Shown: positions 1-9,179 of the stretch, one piece after another
How the letters are laid out: each line of letters begins with the position of its first letter
Position numbering within the stretch: position 1 is the stretch's first letter
Origin: Ascaphus truei
Lineage: Eukaryota > Chordata > Amphibia > Anura > Ascaphidae
Assembly: GCA_036426205.1 (NCBI GenBank)
Contig: CM071569.1
Coordinates: 285,256,418 to 285,320,417 of the forward strand
Length of the DNA stretch: 64,000 bases
Reading direction: 5' to 3'
Position numbers and translations under genes: made by a program
The notes under the pieces: model-generated
What the model was told of the DNA's origin: nothing
Seen by the model: only the letters and a program-made list of their open reading frames with translations
Database searches by the model: none

Positions 1-149
1 GAGGTTACTCATATTATATGTGCCCCAAGTTCCCCATGGTGGAAGCTCAGCCGTTCTGTGAGCCTAACAGGTAAAGCAGCACACCTAGTAACATTAGGTT
101 CTCCGCACCTACACTCTATCTGCGATTGGGTGGGGGAATACCCGTTACA
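1..149 (+). repeat. 5' LTR, 3' part only
   Basis: This block matches 3278-3426 with only scattered substitutions, including the shared end that reads GGGGGAATACCCGTTACA. The window starts inside the LTR, so its 5' portion is missing. The few differences from the 3' copy imply a modest age for the insertion. Confidence 0.9.
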
Positions 150-151
150 TT

Positions 152-170
152 TGGTGGCGCTGCTGAGATC
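152..170 (+). promoter_or_regulatory. Putative primer binding site
   Basis: The interior begins two bases after the LTR with TGGTGGCGCTGCTGAGATC. A TGG at this position is what is expected for pairing to the CCA end of a primer tRNA. I cannot name the tRNA; a search of the reverse complement against tRNA 3' ends would settle it. Confidence 0.45.
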
Positions 171-215
171 AGACCTGGGGTGCCCTATTCTATTTTTTTG
201 TCAAAATTGTCCACC

Positions 216-1652
216 ATGTTTGTAAAGTCCGGACACGAGATCCTCGCCTGGGCCTTGAGGCAAGATTTTAACCCCCGTCGTGTGGTAGCTGTAGGAGGCC
301 TTCCCGCACCTATATCCGACGTGGAGGTCTGTGACCATATGCGTAAAATTCCCGGGTGGCCGTACGCCTGTATTTTAGATGAAGAACAGGACCCCACGTC
401 CATGTGGAGATCGATACTTTTTGTGGTGTCACCCACGTGGGATATTTGCCTGTCAGAGGCACGGTCCACACTGTTTATGCCAGGGGGGCCCCGTGAGGTT
501 TACCCTTTAGTCTACGCTGACCTAGCGCCATGGCAATTTTCCCCAAGCTGGAAGCGTGCACGTGCCGCTGCGCTCAAGGCGGCGAATTACCTTGCAGAAA
601 GCTGTCCGGGATTGGCGGGAAAACCAGAAGGCTACCCCCCTATCTATGCAGAGAGCCCTAGTGTAATTGCTGAGACTGTGATTAAAATGGAGGCTCCCTC
701 AAGCAGTGAGTCACACCTAAGATGGCGGCTCCCGCCAATTCGGGCGAGTATCAGGACTGTGCAAGAAATTGTTGCAGAGTATTGTCCGGGTTGGGTGCGA
801 AAACCAGAGCCCCGCCTCTGCACTGAGAGTAGCTCAGCACAGAGTCAGAACCACTCCTTGAAAGAGGGTGCTCCGCCTCTGGAGTCCACCAGGGGGAGCC
901 AGCACAAGGATGCTCAATCAGTAACTGCTGTCGCCACTAAGGACAGTACCGGATGCAGTGAACCACATCCGCAGTTGTATGGTGTTTGGCCAGCAGAGGG
1001 GCTGTATGTAACATTTCTTTTGTGCCCGTGCTTACAGAAAGACCTTAAACTCTCCGGTGGTATGAACTTTGATCCCTATCAGCGACCACGAGGGGTTCAG
1101 ATAGTGAAAGTCGAAGGAAAAAGGTACGTCCGGTGCCTATGCCCCAAGTGTGCTTTTCCTGATGGCGAATTGAGCTGGGGACCCAAGTGTGCCTGCTGCG
1201 AGGCACAGTTCCTAAAATCAGTGCTGCTGTGTGCTACGGAACCCGCAGGGGAAGATGCGGCTAACCAGCCTACCTCAACTACAGAGGGCCCGTGCACCCT
1301 AACCGCGGTTCCAGATTCGGTTCTAATGCCGGAACCACAGATGGAACCACCGATGGCAAGTGAAGCTGAGGACAAAGAGCCGTTTGCCTCCACTGCTGTG
1401 GGCCCATGTGCCCTACTATGGCCAGTCCGGCCTAAGATGATGGTACCGTCGGTCCTAGGCTTGGGATCAGTACTTAACGACGACAACGGTGAGTTGACTG
1501 CCCCAGGGGTGTTGGGTGTGAGCTTCCAGGTGACCGCGGAGCACGGTAGCTTCTTAAGTCTGGCCACCAGGGCGATTGGCTCCACTCGGCATCGCGTCCT
1601 GGCGGAGACCGCTGTTCAGTGGACCAGTACCCACCGCCTATCGTCCAGGTGA
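216..1652 (+). CDS. Gag-like protein of LTR element
   Basis: The frame is open from inside the LTR, but the best start is the ATG at 216 in a strong context (CCACC before ATG), giving 478 residues. The first third looks like a small alpha/beta fold. A hydrophobic strand ending in GGLP (about residues 24-32) is followed by an acidic helix, then the conserved-looking blocks IPGWPYACILDEEQDP and MWRSILFVVS. This order resembles the N-terminal RRM-like region of PNMA/Gmr1-type Gag proteins, although I cannot verify it by search. Residues about 270-330 are Cys-rich (CPC, CLCPKC, CACC), possibly a zinc-binding part, but there is no classical CCHC knuckle. The middle and C-terminal parts are Pro/Ser/Glu-rich and probably disordered. 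A following frame overlaps its end in the -1 frame. Confidence 0.55.
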   Translation: MFVKSGHEILAWALRQDFNPRRVVAVGGLPAPISDVEVCDHMRKIPGWPYACILDEEQDPTSMWRSILFVVSPTWDICLSEARSTLFMPGGPREVYPLVYADLAPWQFSPSWKRARAAALKAANYLAESCPGLAGKPEGYPPIYAESPSVIAETVIKMEAPSSSESHLRWRLPPIRASIRTVQEIVAEYCPGWVRKPEPRLCTESSSAQSQNHSLKEGAPPLESTRGSQHKDAQSVTAVATKDSTGCSEPHPQLYGVWPAEGLYVTFLLCPCLQKDLKLSGGMNFDPYQRPRGVQIVKVEGKRYVRCLCPKCAFPDGELSWGPKCACCEAQFLKSVLLCATEPAGEDAANQPTSTTEGPCTLTAVPDSVLMPEPQMEPPMASEAEDKEPFASTAVGPCALLWPVRPKMMVPSVLGLGSVLNDDNGELTAPGVLGVSFQVTAEHGSFLSLATRAIGSTRHRVLAETAVQWTSTHRLSSR

Positions 1653-1684
1653 AGAGGAAAGACAGCAGCCAACCAGCCGTGGTG

Positions 1685-2677
1685 ATGCACCAGCCGGTGG
1701 ACCACCCACATGAAGCTGAAGCATCTGCTGCGGACCCTGCTGTGGACCCGCTGCGCATCGACATCCCTCGGCAGCAAGTGCTGGTGCAGCCAGAGCCGTG
1801 GAAGAGTCCCCCGGCCGTGGCGACTCCCAGTGTGTCGGAGCGACATCTGGAGACAGGACCGGAGGAAGAGGAACCCATCGCAAGCCAGCGGAGTGGTGAG
1901 GAACCTCCTTACTCCCCACAGGCTCCGATGGAGGCGGCCGTGGAAAAGGCCCGAACTAAGGCTCCTGACCTGAGTGTGAGCCCGTGCGCTCCAACCCAAA
2001 TGGTCCCAGGATTGGGATCCAACGCTCCCGAGCTCCCAGAAAGTGAGTGGATTGCCCCAGAAGTGACTGATGGAGCCAACAAAGACTGTGCTGTGGCCAT
2101 TCTGGTAACGATTGCCTTCTTCATGCGCAACATGGAGCTCTTTATTCATCATGTGGTGGACAAAGGAAAAGGTCAGGGCCTCCCTGTAAACCGCATATGC
2201 GATACAGATGGCCGGGTAAAGGTCTTGGCAAGAGACATTGTACTATTCCTTCCACCAGGGGGAGGAAGTAGTAAGGACCCTGTGACTGTTACCCCAGAGC
2301 AGGATCTCCAAGAGATTATCCTGGCGGAGGCTCACAAAAGTCAAAGTGAGGTCCCCCCACATGATCAGTTAGGGGCACCCCACGCTTGGTCTCGGCAAAC
2401 AGCAGACACTCAGCTAGCCTCGGGTATTACTGTGGTTGTTATGTGGTGTACCAAGTCATACCAAGCTCATGTGATATGTTGTATATTCTATGTACTGCAT
2501 TTTTATTATATAATGTTTGTACATGGTTATGTCTGCTATCCAAGCGAGGTCGTTGGGATTTCACCAGGGGGAGAGTGTAGACCTGGTGCCCTCCGGCTCC
2601 CAGAGACACCCCTCCTTTGGATCAGCGCGGTCACGGGTGCCGCCGGAGCCAGCGACGGACAGGCCGGCTGTTTCTAA
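1685..2677 (+). CDS. Second ORF of the LTR element, unknown product
   Basis: This frame is -1 relative to the Gag-like frame and is open from 1550, after a TAG at 1547. The first ATG is at 1685, giving about 330 residues; the last 34 codons lie in the 3' LTR. The N-terminal half is Pro/Glu-rich and low in structure. The middle has a more regular segment around GRVKVLARDIVLFLPPGG. Near the end is a strongly hydrophobic stretch (VVVMW...CCIFYVLHFYYIMFV), which could be a membrane segment. There is no polymerase, integrase or protease motif. I see no standard slippery heptamer in the 1550-1652 overlap, so expression by frameshift is not supported; internal initiation or non-coding status are both possible. 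Confidence 0.35.
   Translation: MHQPVDHPHEAEASAADPAVDPLRIDIPRQQVLVQPEPWKSPPAVATPSVSERHLETGPEEEEPIASQRSGEEPPYSPQAPMEAAVEKARTKAPDLSVSPCAPTQMVPGLGSNAPELPESEWIAPEVTDGANKDCAVAILVTIAFFMRNMELFIHHVVDKGKGQGLPVNRICDTDGRVKVLARDIVLFLPPGGGSSKDPVTVTPEQDLQEIILAEAHKSQSEVPPHDQLGAPHAWSRQTADTQLASGITVVVMWCTKSYQAHVICCIFYVLHFYYIMFVHGYVCYPSEVVGISPGGECRPGALRLPETPLLWISAVTGAAGASDGQAGCF
2562..2575 (+). promoter_or_regulatory. Polypurine tract
   Basis: The purine run AGGGGGAGAG directly precedes the TGTAG start of the 3' LTR. This is the usual place for plus-strand priming, and it fixes the LTR boundary. Confidence 0.7.
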
Positions 2678-3426
2678 AGGTGGGGGCCGGAGAAGGGAGC
2701 GGTCCAAGCCTTAGCCCTGAGCCACCCAGTAGTGTGAGTTGTGTCAGGAACAGGCCCCAGGTTAGGGACCCTGCCCCTTACTATTCAGAGCCAGTTAGGG
2801 ACCCAGCGGACGCGACGCATCCATCCAGAGGTTTGGGCTCAGACCTTCGCTGTCGCTGCAGCAGCCATCCGGGTGGGATCGCTCCGGACGGTAGTTCCTG
2901 TATTCGTCAGCCTTCGGATCCTTTGTGAAGCTCCTTGGCAGGCCCGGGCACTGGAGTGCTCGGCAGGTAACCCTCACCAAGTGCACCAACGATACTACAT
3001 TAGATTCACACGGGACCAGTGGCGTGGGGGACATATTGTGTGGGGTTACTGGACACGGGGTGGGATCACCTGGTGAAGAGGGTAGCGTCCTGCGAGACGC
3101 AGTAGTCAGTGTCTCCTCTAGGGAGGGACACCTGTTGATTCTATGCATGAGTACGGTTGCACTAGTAAAGGCATTGGTTGTTATACATGCTGTGTGTGTA
3201 TTAATATATATTGTCCTGCGAGGAACCACTCCCCCTCTGGTGGGAGCCATCGCAGGTGGAGGCGCTGCACCGAGTACGAGGTTACTCATATTATACGTGC
3301 CCCAGGTTCCCCGTGACGGAAGCTCAGCCCTCCTGTGAGCCTAACAGGTAAAGCACCACACCTGGTAACATTAGGTTCTCCGCACCTACACTCTATCTGC
3401 GATTGGGTGGGGGAATACCCGTTACA
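2576..3426 (+). repeat. 3' LTR, 851 bp
   Basis: It begins TGTAGACCTGG and ends CCCGTTACA (inverted TGTA/TACA termini). Its last 149 bases match 1-149. The same TGTAG/GTTACA terminal pattern recurs in the solo LTRs at 41283, 51714 and 53423, suggesting related families. No clear TATA or poly(A) signal is assigned. Confidence 0.88.
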
Positions 3427-3472
3427 GTAGTAAAAACGATCTCTCACTTTTTTGTTTCATATGAAGCAAATA

Positions 3473-3884
3473 CAGGCAGTCCTCAGTTATCCGACACAAT
3501 GCATTGCTCAAAATGGCGTTGGATAGCGAAACGTTGTAAAGCGAAACACGTTTTCCCATAGGAACACTGTTTAAATGAAAGGTTCCGTTCCTGAAGGCAT
3601 TTTTAACACTAAAATACACCAAATATTTTACGCAGACAATAAGATAAGCAGCACACACAAAAATTATGTAGTGCATATACTGTATTTTATATATAATATA
3701 ACATAATATATAATATAAAAATATTTTTTATTTATATTATATATACATAAACAACTTTGCAAAGCGTCGTAAGAGCGTTGGATAAGCCGTTTTGGCGTTG
3801 TAAAAATGAACGCGGGTATGCATTGCATAGCGTTGGATAAGCCATTCGATCTAAAACGAAGCGCTGTAAAACGAGGACTGCCTG
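3473..3884. mobile_element. Tigger/pogo-like MITE
   Basis: It starts CAGGCAGTCCTC and ends GAGGACTGCCTG, perfect 12-bp inverted termini, and is flanked on both sides by the TA target dinucleotide. Related sub-terminal motifs (GTTGGATA, GCGAAAC, GTTGTAAA) repeat on both arms. At 412 bp with no transposase it is non-autonomous. TA duplication and CAG termini fit the Tc1/mariner-Tigger group. Confidence 0.85.
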
Positions 3885-3937
3885 TATAGTAAAAACTAGC
3901 AATATTTCAATTAAAAGAACAGCAAATAAAAATTACA

Positions 3938-4190
3938 CTTGTGAGCGCAATCACACGTCTCAGGCAGGTCTGCAACCTGCCCTTCCCCATTATCTCTTAG
4001 CATCCAGTGCGTGCACTGCAGCCAGGGATTCTGGGTAATCGCATGAAACAAAAGGTGGCACTGTGTGTTCATTTGCATGTCCACTTTAACATGGGACCCC
4101 TATAAGCGTATGCCTGCCGTATTACACAGCTTGTCAGCACAGCCTGGGTTAAAGAAGTGCAGAGCCAGTAACCCTGCTCACAGACAGCCG
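3938..4190 (+). repeat. Interspersed repeat family R1, copy 1
   Basis: This block matches 26512-26757 over its whole length, sharing CAGGCAGGTCTGCAACC-type text, CCCTTCCCCATTA, GGGATTCTGGGTAAT and CAGAGCCAGTAACCCTGC. A reverse-oriented copy lies at 8462-8985. No coding potential is seen. The class (SINE-like or MITE) is not resolved. Confidence 0.7.
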
Positions 4191-4665
4191 GTTAAATAAA
4201 ATTAAAATAAAGCGTTATTATGCATATAAATCTTTACAACATGATCATAACATACACACAGATATATTTTAAAAGAAAATACAGTTTTTTTTTATACAGT
4301 TCCATCAATACATATCATGCATTCTATGCATACATAGGGGCCTATGCACTAAACAGTGATAAAATCAGTGCATTTTCACCCGACTATGGGGAAAGGATAA
4401 TAAGCGCCGGATAAAAAAAAATTGCTGGGGAGTTTAAAAATTGCCATTTTTGACAGCTTTGCTATGACGGTGCAGAAAGCCCAAAATACCAGTGATAGCA
4501 ACATTTGCAAAAATGTCGAGTAGCTGGTGGCGGGATGATCGCCTCTCTAAAAAGGGCTCACCCGGCGATTTCTGTCTGCTGCAGAGAGCGAGACGCCTCT
4601 CTCTGCGCAAATCTCACGCGAAATTAATGTTTTTTAATATAAAATGTATTACTAGAGTAGATGAG

Positions 4666-4905
4666 CAGGGAGTCTCTGGAGCAGAACCACGTTCATTTGA
4701 GGTCCGGGGACCCCCTGCTTCCCGAGATACAGGCCCCGTTATTGGGTGCTGGTATCTCCTATGCATTTTATTCCCACGGTCACGTGGCGCGGGACATTTA
4801 AATGCATTGGAGCTGCCGGCATCCCATAACGGGGTCTGTATCTCGGGAAGCAGGGGGTCCCCGGACCTCACATCAACGTGGTTCTGCTCTGGAGACCCCC
4901 TGCTA
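4666..4905. repeat. Inverted repeat, AGCAGGGGGTC family
   Basis: The arms 4666-4760 and 4808-4905 are reverse complements of each other over about 95 bp (GCAGGG...GAGACC, CGGGAAGCAGGGGGTCCCCG). They belong to the same fold-back family as 13338-13688 and 56455-56825, with partial copies near 8270 and 36790. Confidence 0.75.
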
Positions 4906-5026
4906 ATACACACTAGTAATAAAATGTATATTAAAACAGCTGCTACCCACAATTAACATTAAAAACACAACAACACTAGTACCCACCTCCTCTATCCCCA
5001 CATGATTGATACCAGAGACCGCGGGT

Positions 5027-5130
5027 GTCCGGGGGTCCTCAGGTGGTCCCGTGGGTGTCTGTGGGCCCTTGGGTGGTCCCTGTGGGTGTCCGTGAGTCCT
5101 CAGGTGGTCCCCATGGGTCCCCGCTGGCCT
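5027..5130. repeat. GC-rich minisatellite, left copy
   Basis: Degenerate repeats of a unit containing GGTGGTCCC and GGGTGTCCG. The sequence is the reverse complement of the array at 7078-7345 near the other end of the same large element. Confidence 0.7.
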
Positions 5131-5432
5131 GCAGTACCTCTCCTGTGTCCAACATTTTTTTTTCAATAGATTTAAATAAATACCCTCAACTCCCTTGGAG
5201 TTGACGTCTCATCCTTAACAACAACAAAAAAGAGGCGGGCATGTGATAAAGCGTCCAATCAGATTGGAGCTGTACCATCTGACCTGAAAATGTGACGTCA
5301 CAGGCCCGGGATGGATTGACAGATGAAGATAGAACATTAAAGATAAAAAAGAAATAATGATAGATGAAGATAGAAGAAGGTGATAGAAGATAAAAGAAAG
5401 AAGAATTTTGTTACCTGTTCCGGATCTTCAAG

Positions 5433-5520
5433 ATGGATGGTGTTGGATTGACTTTGATGACGTCGCGGTACGAGAGCTTCCAGAAACGCCGGGATTCAGA
5501 GGGGTCAACGCTTATAAAGG
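5433..5520 (+). other. Exon-like segment inside the large element
   Basis: An ATG frame (MDGVGLTLMTSRYESFQKRR...) runs to a donor-like GTAAGAAA at about 5521. A second short segment (6294-6341) ends at GGTAAGTAC. They may be remnants of a transposon gene with introns. No family is recognised, and chance cannot be excluded. Confidence 0.2.
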
Positions 5521-5804
5521 TAAGAAAAATATTGACTGTATGTAACTTTATTTTTAGAGGTTTTTTGATTGTATTTTTTTATTTTTATGTTTTTCATTGC
5601 CCATTGACTGATAATGTATAAATTTGTACCCGTTAGGTACACATAAATACAGTTACAGCTAATACATTTTTTGGCAAATGCTTTTTTTTTATTGATTGTT
5701 GTTTTTTCTTTCTCTGTTTATTGTTTGGCTTAAATTGTTTGTAATTTGGATGGCTTGTTTTTATCCCATTGTTTGATTGTTCAGCATTTTTAATAAATTA
5801 TTTA

Positions 5805-5995
5805 TTTTGTTGGCTACTGTTTTTAATTGATGGGTTGGCTAGTGTTTTTATTAATTAATTGATTTCTTGGCTAGTGTTTAAAATTCATTAATTGTTTTGT
5901 TGGTTAGTGATTTTATTTATTTAATTGGTTAGCTAGTGCTTTTATGTATTTAATTGGTTGGCTAGTGCTTTTATTTCTTGAATTGGGGTGTTTAG
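5805..5995 (+). repeat. AT-rich tandem repeat, GGCTAGTG unit
   Basis: About five degenerate copies of a 35-40-bp unit: (G)GCTAGTG, then T-rich sequence, then AATTGnTTnG. The units are clearest around GGTTGGCTAGTGCTTTTAT. Confidence 0.7.
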
Positions 5996-6051
5996 GTGCT
6001 TCTGTATATCTTTTATTATTGTGTATTTTTGGCCTTCATGCTTTTTTATTA

Positions 6052-6128
6052 GGGTGACCATTGACTGCTATAGTGGCTTATCATGCCCATATTATATGGG
6101 TATGATGTACCACTATGCCAATCAATGG
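6052..6128. repeat. Hairpin, CATAGTGGT/ATCATGCCCATA arms
   Basis: CCATTGACTGCTATAGTGG...ATCATGCCCATA pairs with TATGGGTATGAT...CCACTATGCCAATCAATGG, leaving a few-base loop. This is a long perfect-to-near-perfect stem inside the large DNA element. Confidence 0.75.
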
Positions 6129-6659
6129 GTACAGGGTGGGTATAGTGGTCCCAGGCTGGGTTGTTAGGCCTCCCGGGTGGGTAGTGGGGTATGGTGGATT
6201 AACCCCTTAATGACTATATTAACCGCTAAGGTGATTAAGGGGTTAGGGGCCATTAGATTGTATTTTTTCATGTATTCTTGCTGGCATCGGAGGACATGGA
6301 CCTGCAGTATGCGGATGAGGACACCCTTCATGATGACAGGGGTAAGTACAAAGGTTTATTTACTTTATTTATGCCGGCTGGCTAATGTTTTATTTAATAA
6401 TGGGCAAATGAGCTATTATCCATATCTGGATAATAATTATTTTTGCCCATTGCAGTACTGTATGTGTTGGGGGGAGGTGGGGACAGGGGAGGTGGCGACT
6501 GGGGGGTATTTATTTAAATGTATTTGGGGAAAAATGTTGGACACGGGATTGGTACCACAGGAGAAGAGTAAAATGCGAGCAGTCCCAATAAAGTCCCTTA
6601 GTATTCAAAGTTGGTGGTATCCCTCTGCTGCTTCCACTCTCCCTTGATCAGCGGTGTTA

Positions 6660-7033
6660 AACCGGAACATATACATAAAAAAGGAAGCGCAAAAAGGAAA
6701 AACACACAATCAGTCAAATATAATGAAAACCTTTATAAAATGACTTAATGAAAACTCACATAGTTAAAAAATAGGATCCTCATAGACCAAAACATCCTCA
6801 AAACAAAGGCACTAATGGGGGGTTCCCATTACCAAAACCCACGGATCTATAGATGGAAAAAAAACAGTCCAGGGATATTGCTAGATGTTACACAGCTTAC
6901 ATATGGTAGAGACGGCACACCGTAAAAGGCTTGGGAATGACCGCAGCTGGCTGAGCTCTCGTCGTCACGTCTGCTCTCCACTGCGTGATGACGTCACCTC
7001 TACACGTTTCGCGTCATATGACGCTTCTTCAGG
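6660..7033 (-). mobile_element. Hairpin-led repeat unit (Penelope-like type), nested
   Basis: On the minus strand the unit starts near CCTGAAGAAG (7033-7024), continues through a stem with arms GCGTCA/TGACGC (7023-7010), then GAAACG and a GTGACGTCAT-rich segment. It runs down to an AT-rich tail near 6660. The architecture matches the units at 18125, 28308, 35869 and 58525. No coding frame is visible. It lies inside the 4337-8018 element, so it is the younger of the two. Confidence 0.5.
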
Positions 7034-7077
7034 AGGTAATTTATATATGTTTTTATATATGCACAGGATTGGTACCG

Positions 7078-7345
7078 CAGGACAGTGGGGACCCGAGGGG
7101 ACCACCCGAGGGCACCCAGACACCCGCCGGGACCCCCGGACCCCCTGAGGACCCCCGGACACCCATGGGGACCACCTGAGGGCTCCAAGACACCTGCGGT
7201 GACCACCTGAAGACCCCCGGACACCCACGGGGACCACCCGAGGGCCCCAAGACATCAGCGGGGACCACCTGAGGACACCCGGACACTCAAGGGGGCCACC
7301 TGAGGGCCCCCAGACACCCGCGGTGACCACCCGGGGACCCCTGCC
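7078..7345. repeat. GC-rich minisatellite, right copy
   Basis: About nine degenerate copies of a unit near 30 bp: GGGGACCACC, then GAGG/GAAG, then CCCCnGACACCC. It is inverted relative to 5027-5130. Reading frames across it on both strands are by-products of the repeat. Confidence 0.85.
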
Positions 7346-7585
7346 GGCCTCTAGTATCAATCCTGTGTATAAAAAAATAAAAAGGATTTTATGTGGGGGC
7401 ACAGGGGTGTGTGGGTTGTGTATTAGTGGTTAGCATATTGTAATGTTTATTGGGGGCAGAGGGGTAGAGTAAAGGACCAAGTACCTGCTTCACTCACCCC
7501 CTCTGCCCCAATAAAGCTGCTGTTGTTCTTTAACCCCTTCATTGCCTTGGCGGTTAGCCGCTAAGTTAATGAAGTTGCCTGTAAA

Positions 7586-7680
7586 TGCATTTTTATTGCA
7601 TGGGATTCATGCCGGGGGCCTCCGGTGCTGGTATTAATGGATATCAGCTCCGGAGACTCCCGGCATCAATACAATGCAGG
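7586..7680. repeat. Hairpin around GATATCAGCTCCGGAG
   Basis: TTGCAT...TGCCGGGGGCCTCCGG...GGTAT pairs with ATATCAGCTCCGGAG...CCCGGCATCAATACAATGCA across a loop of a few bases. It forms an arm of the large TA-flanked element. Confidence 0.7.
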
Positions 7681-8264
7681 AAAAAAAGCATTTTTTCTAA
7701 GTCCCGTCTCGCCGCTTATCGGCTGCTTCTCACCACGTTCCTGCCAACTTTTCCTGGCGGGAGGATTTTGAGAGGAAATCTCAATTCTAGAGCCGAGATT
7801 AGCCTCGATAAGCTAATCGGGGCTACTAGAATTGCACGAGTTTGAAAACCTGCCGATAAGTGGCTTCTCGCCGCTCGTTTGGCGATTATTTTTTCTCGGA
7901 ATTAAAAATTGCCGAAAAGGGGTCTTATCAGTGACTTATGGGGCTTACTGAATAGCGGTAGGATTTTTGTCGAAAAGGCCTCGATAAGTGGCTTATCGGC
8001 GCTTAGTGCATAGGCCTCTATGCATTTATTTATCACGCTGTAAGACATGAAGCCAAAAGAGGGATTCACTAAGAAATGAAGACTATTTTTTTAAGGCCGA
8101 TAAAAAAAAATGCACTTTTGTGCGACCTGTTTTTTGTATCTGTGCTTTTCGCGCTACAAATCCTATTGCGCGATAACTGATAGAAAAAAGTGCAGCCTGG
8201 AAGTGCTGCATCTCCATGCATGGCTCGTACAGGTGATCGTGCAGTAAAAACATAGATTTTGATA

Positions 8265-8460
8265 ATAGTGTGTGGGAGCAGGGGGTCTCCTGAGCTGAAC
8301 TGCATTGATTTCAGCCTCAGGGACCCCCTACTTCCTAATGTGGGGCTGGTTTTTGAAGCTGGTGCTTCATTTTTGCATAGCCAGTATAACCAACCCCACA
8401 CTGAGGAGACCCATTAAGGCTGAAACAGTCTGTCTGTGGGTGGGTTTGCTGGCTATGCAT
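8265..8460. repeat. Fragments: AGCAGGGGGTC arm and GGCTATGCA inverted repeat
   Basis: 8274-8335 matches the left arm of the AGCAGGGGGTCTC fold-back family. Next, TGCATAGCCAGTATAACC (about 8373) and GGTTTGCTGGCTATGCA (about 8444) form a second inverted repeat. Confidence 0.55.
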
Positions 8461-8461
8461 C

Positions 8462-8985
8462 TTAACCCTGGCTGTGCTCAAAGCTGCGACCATGCAGCAA
8501 GCTTAAGCCTATAGGGAACCATGTTTATGGTTTTGAAGCAAAAGGTGGCACTGTGTGCTCATTTGCATGTCATTTCCCAGAATTCCTTGCTGCAGTGGAA
8601 GTGCTGTGTGCTGGGTGATAATGGTGAAACACTGTAAGAGGGGTTAAGGCTGCACTCCACAAAAAAGAGAAAGATGCATACAATTTGTGCTGTTGGTTCA
8701 AGGAAGTACCTGCCATAAACTCCAAAGTACACTGAGGAAAAGAAGGGATCCAGCGCTCCACGGATTTCTGAATAAGAAAGTTTATTGTGCCACACAACGT
8801 TTCGACCTTATGGTCTTATCAAGGTGCCTAGTCAACTTGATAAAGACCATAAGGTCGAAACGTTGTGTGGCACAATAAATCTTTCTTATTCAGAAATCCG
8901 TGGAGCGCTGGATCCCTTCTTTTCCTCAGTGATAATGGTGAAAGGCAGGGTTGCAGACCTGTCTAAGACATGCAAATGAGCATAC
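8462..8985 (-). repeat. Interspersed repeat family R1, copy 2, split
   Basis: Read on the minus strand it matches 3938-4190 and 26512-26757 (AGCAAAAGGTGGCACTGTG, GGCAGGGTTGCAGACCTGTC). It is interrupted at 8630-8928 by the palindromic insertion, which is flanked by a 15-bp duplication of R1 sequence. Confidence 0.7.
8630..8928. mobile_element. Palindromic hairpin-led insertion with 15-bp TSD
   Basis: GTGATAATGGTGAAA occurs at 8615-8629 and again at 8929-8943, a perfect 15-bp target duplication. The insert has about 100 bp of unique sequence, then two arms of about 95 bp (8730-8823 and 8836-8931) that are almost perfect reverse complements around a 12-base centre. Each arm starts at the centre with CTTGATAAAG or its near-match, followed by a stem GACC/GGTC and GAAACG (minus 8823-8798, plus 8836-8862). 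An inverted partial second copy joined head-to-head at the same insertion is the simplest reading. Penelope-like elements commonly make inverted copies. Confidence 0.75.
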
Positions 8986-9179
8986 AGTCATATATCCATT
9001 TGCTATATATATTCACTGCGCTTCTCCGTGTAAGCAGCATGCTGCTGGTGAAAAGATTGGCCATACATATATGAAAATGTTAAACACTTTCTGTTTAAAT
9101 AATTAGTTAGATCTTCAGGTGTGAGTTTGGGAGGCCCCACCCTATATGAAGTTTAGACACTTTGCAAGTTTGGTCTTCA

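Larger units (their letters stand above)
1..3426 (+). mobile_element. LTR retroelement, non-autonomous, 5' end cut by window
   Basis: The sequence ending at 149 recurs almost unchanged ending at 3426, which defines direct LTRs. The downstream LTR starts at TGTAG (2576), right after a purine-rich tract, and ends GTTACA (3426), so it has TG...CA termini. The internal part (150-2575, about 2.4 kb) holds two reading frames on the + strand. I see no reverse transcriptase, RNase H, integrase or protease motif in any frame, so the copy would need enzymes supplied by another element. The 5' target duplication lies outside the window, so insertion-site repeats cannot be checked. The short, pol-less interior with fairly intact frames suggests a defined non-autonomous family rather than a random deletion, but this is inference. 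Confidence 0.85.
4337..8018. mobile_element. Large TA-flanked DNA element with GGCCTATGCACTAA termini
   Basis: The left end reads GGGGCCTATGCACTAA, and the right end is its inverse (TTAGTGCATAGGCCTC); both are bordered by TA. A third such end is seen at 33424. Inside, the two flanks mirror one another loosely: a GC-rich minisatellite lies about 0.7 kb from each end in opposite orientation. The 3.7-kb interior has short exon-like segments (5433-5520, 6294-6341), AT-rich tandem DNA and a nested hairpin-led insertion, but no recognisable transposase. Sub-terminal GATAAG/CTTATC palindromes are frequent at the right end. The terminal sequence suggests PIF/Harbinger-type elements, but the target duplication is ambiguous (TA, or a palindromic TATGCAT context). 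Confidence 0.6.

Noticed and set aside
1550..1652. Programmed -1 frameshift between the two LTR-element frames
   Set aside because: The overlap has no X XXY YYZ heptamer and no obvious downstream pseudoknot.
5433..5520. Host exon
   Set aside because: It lies within a DNA transposon and shows no recognisable family; kept only as a low-confidence exon-like segment.
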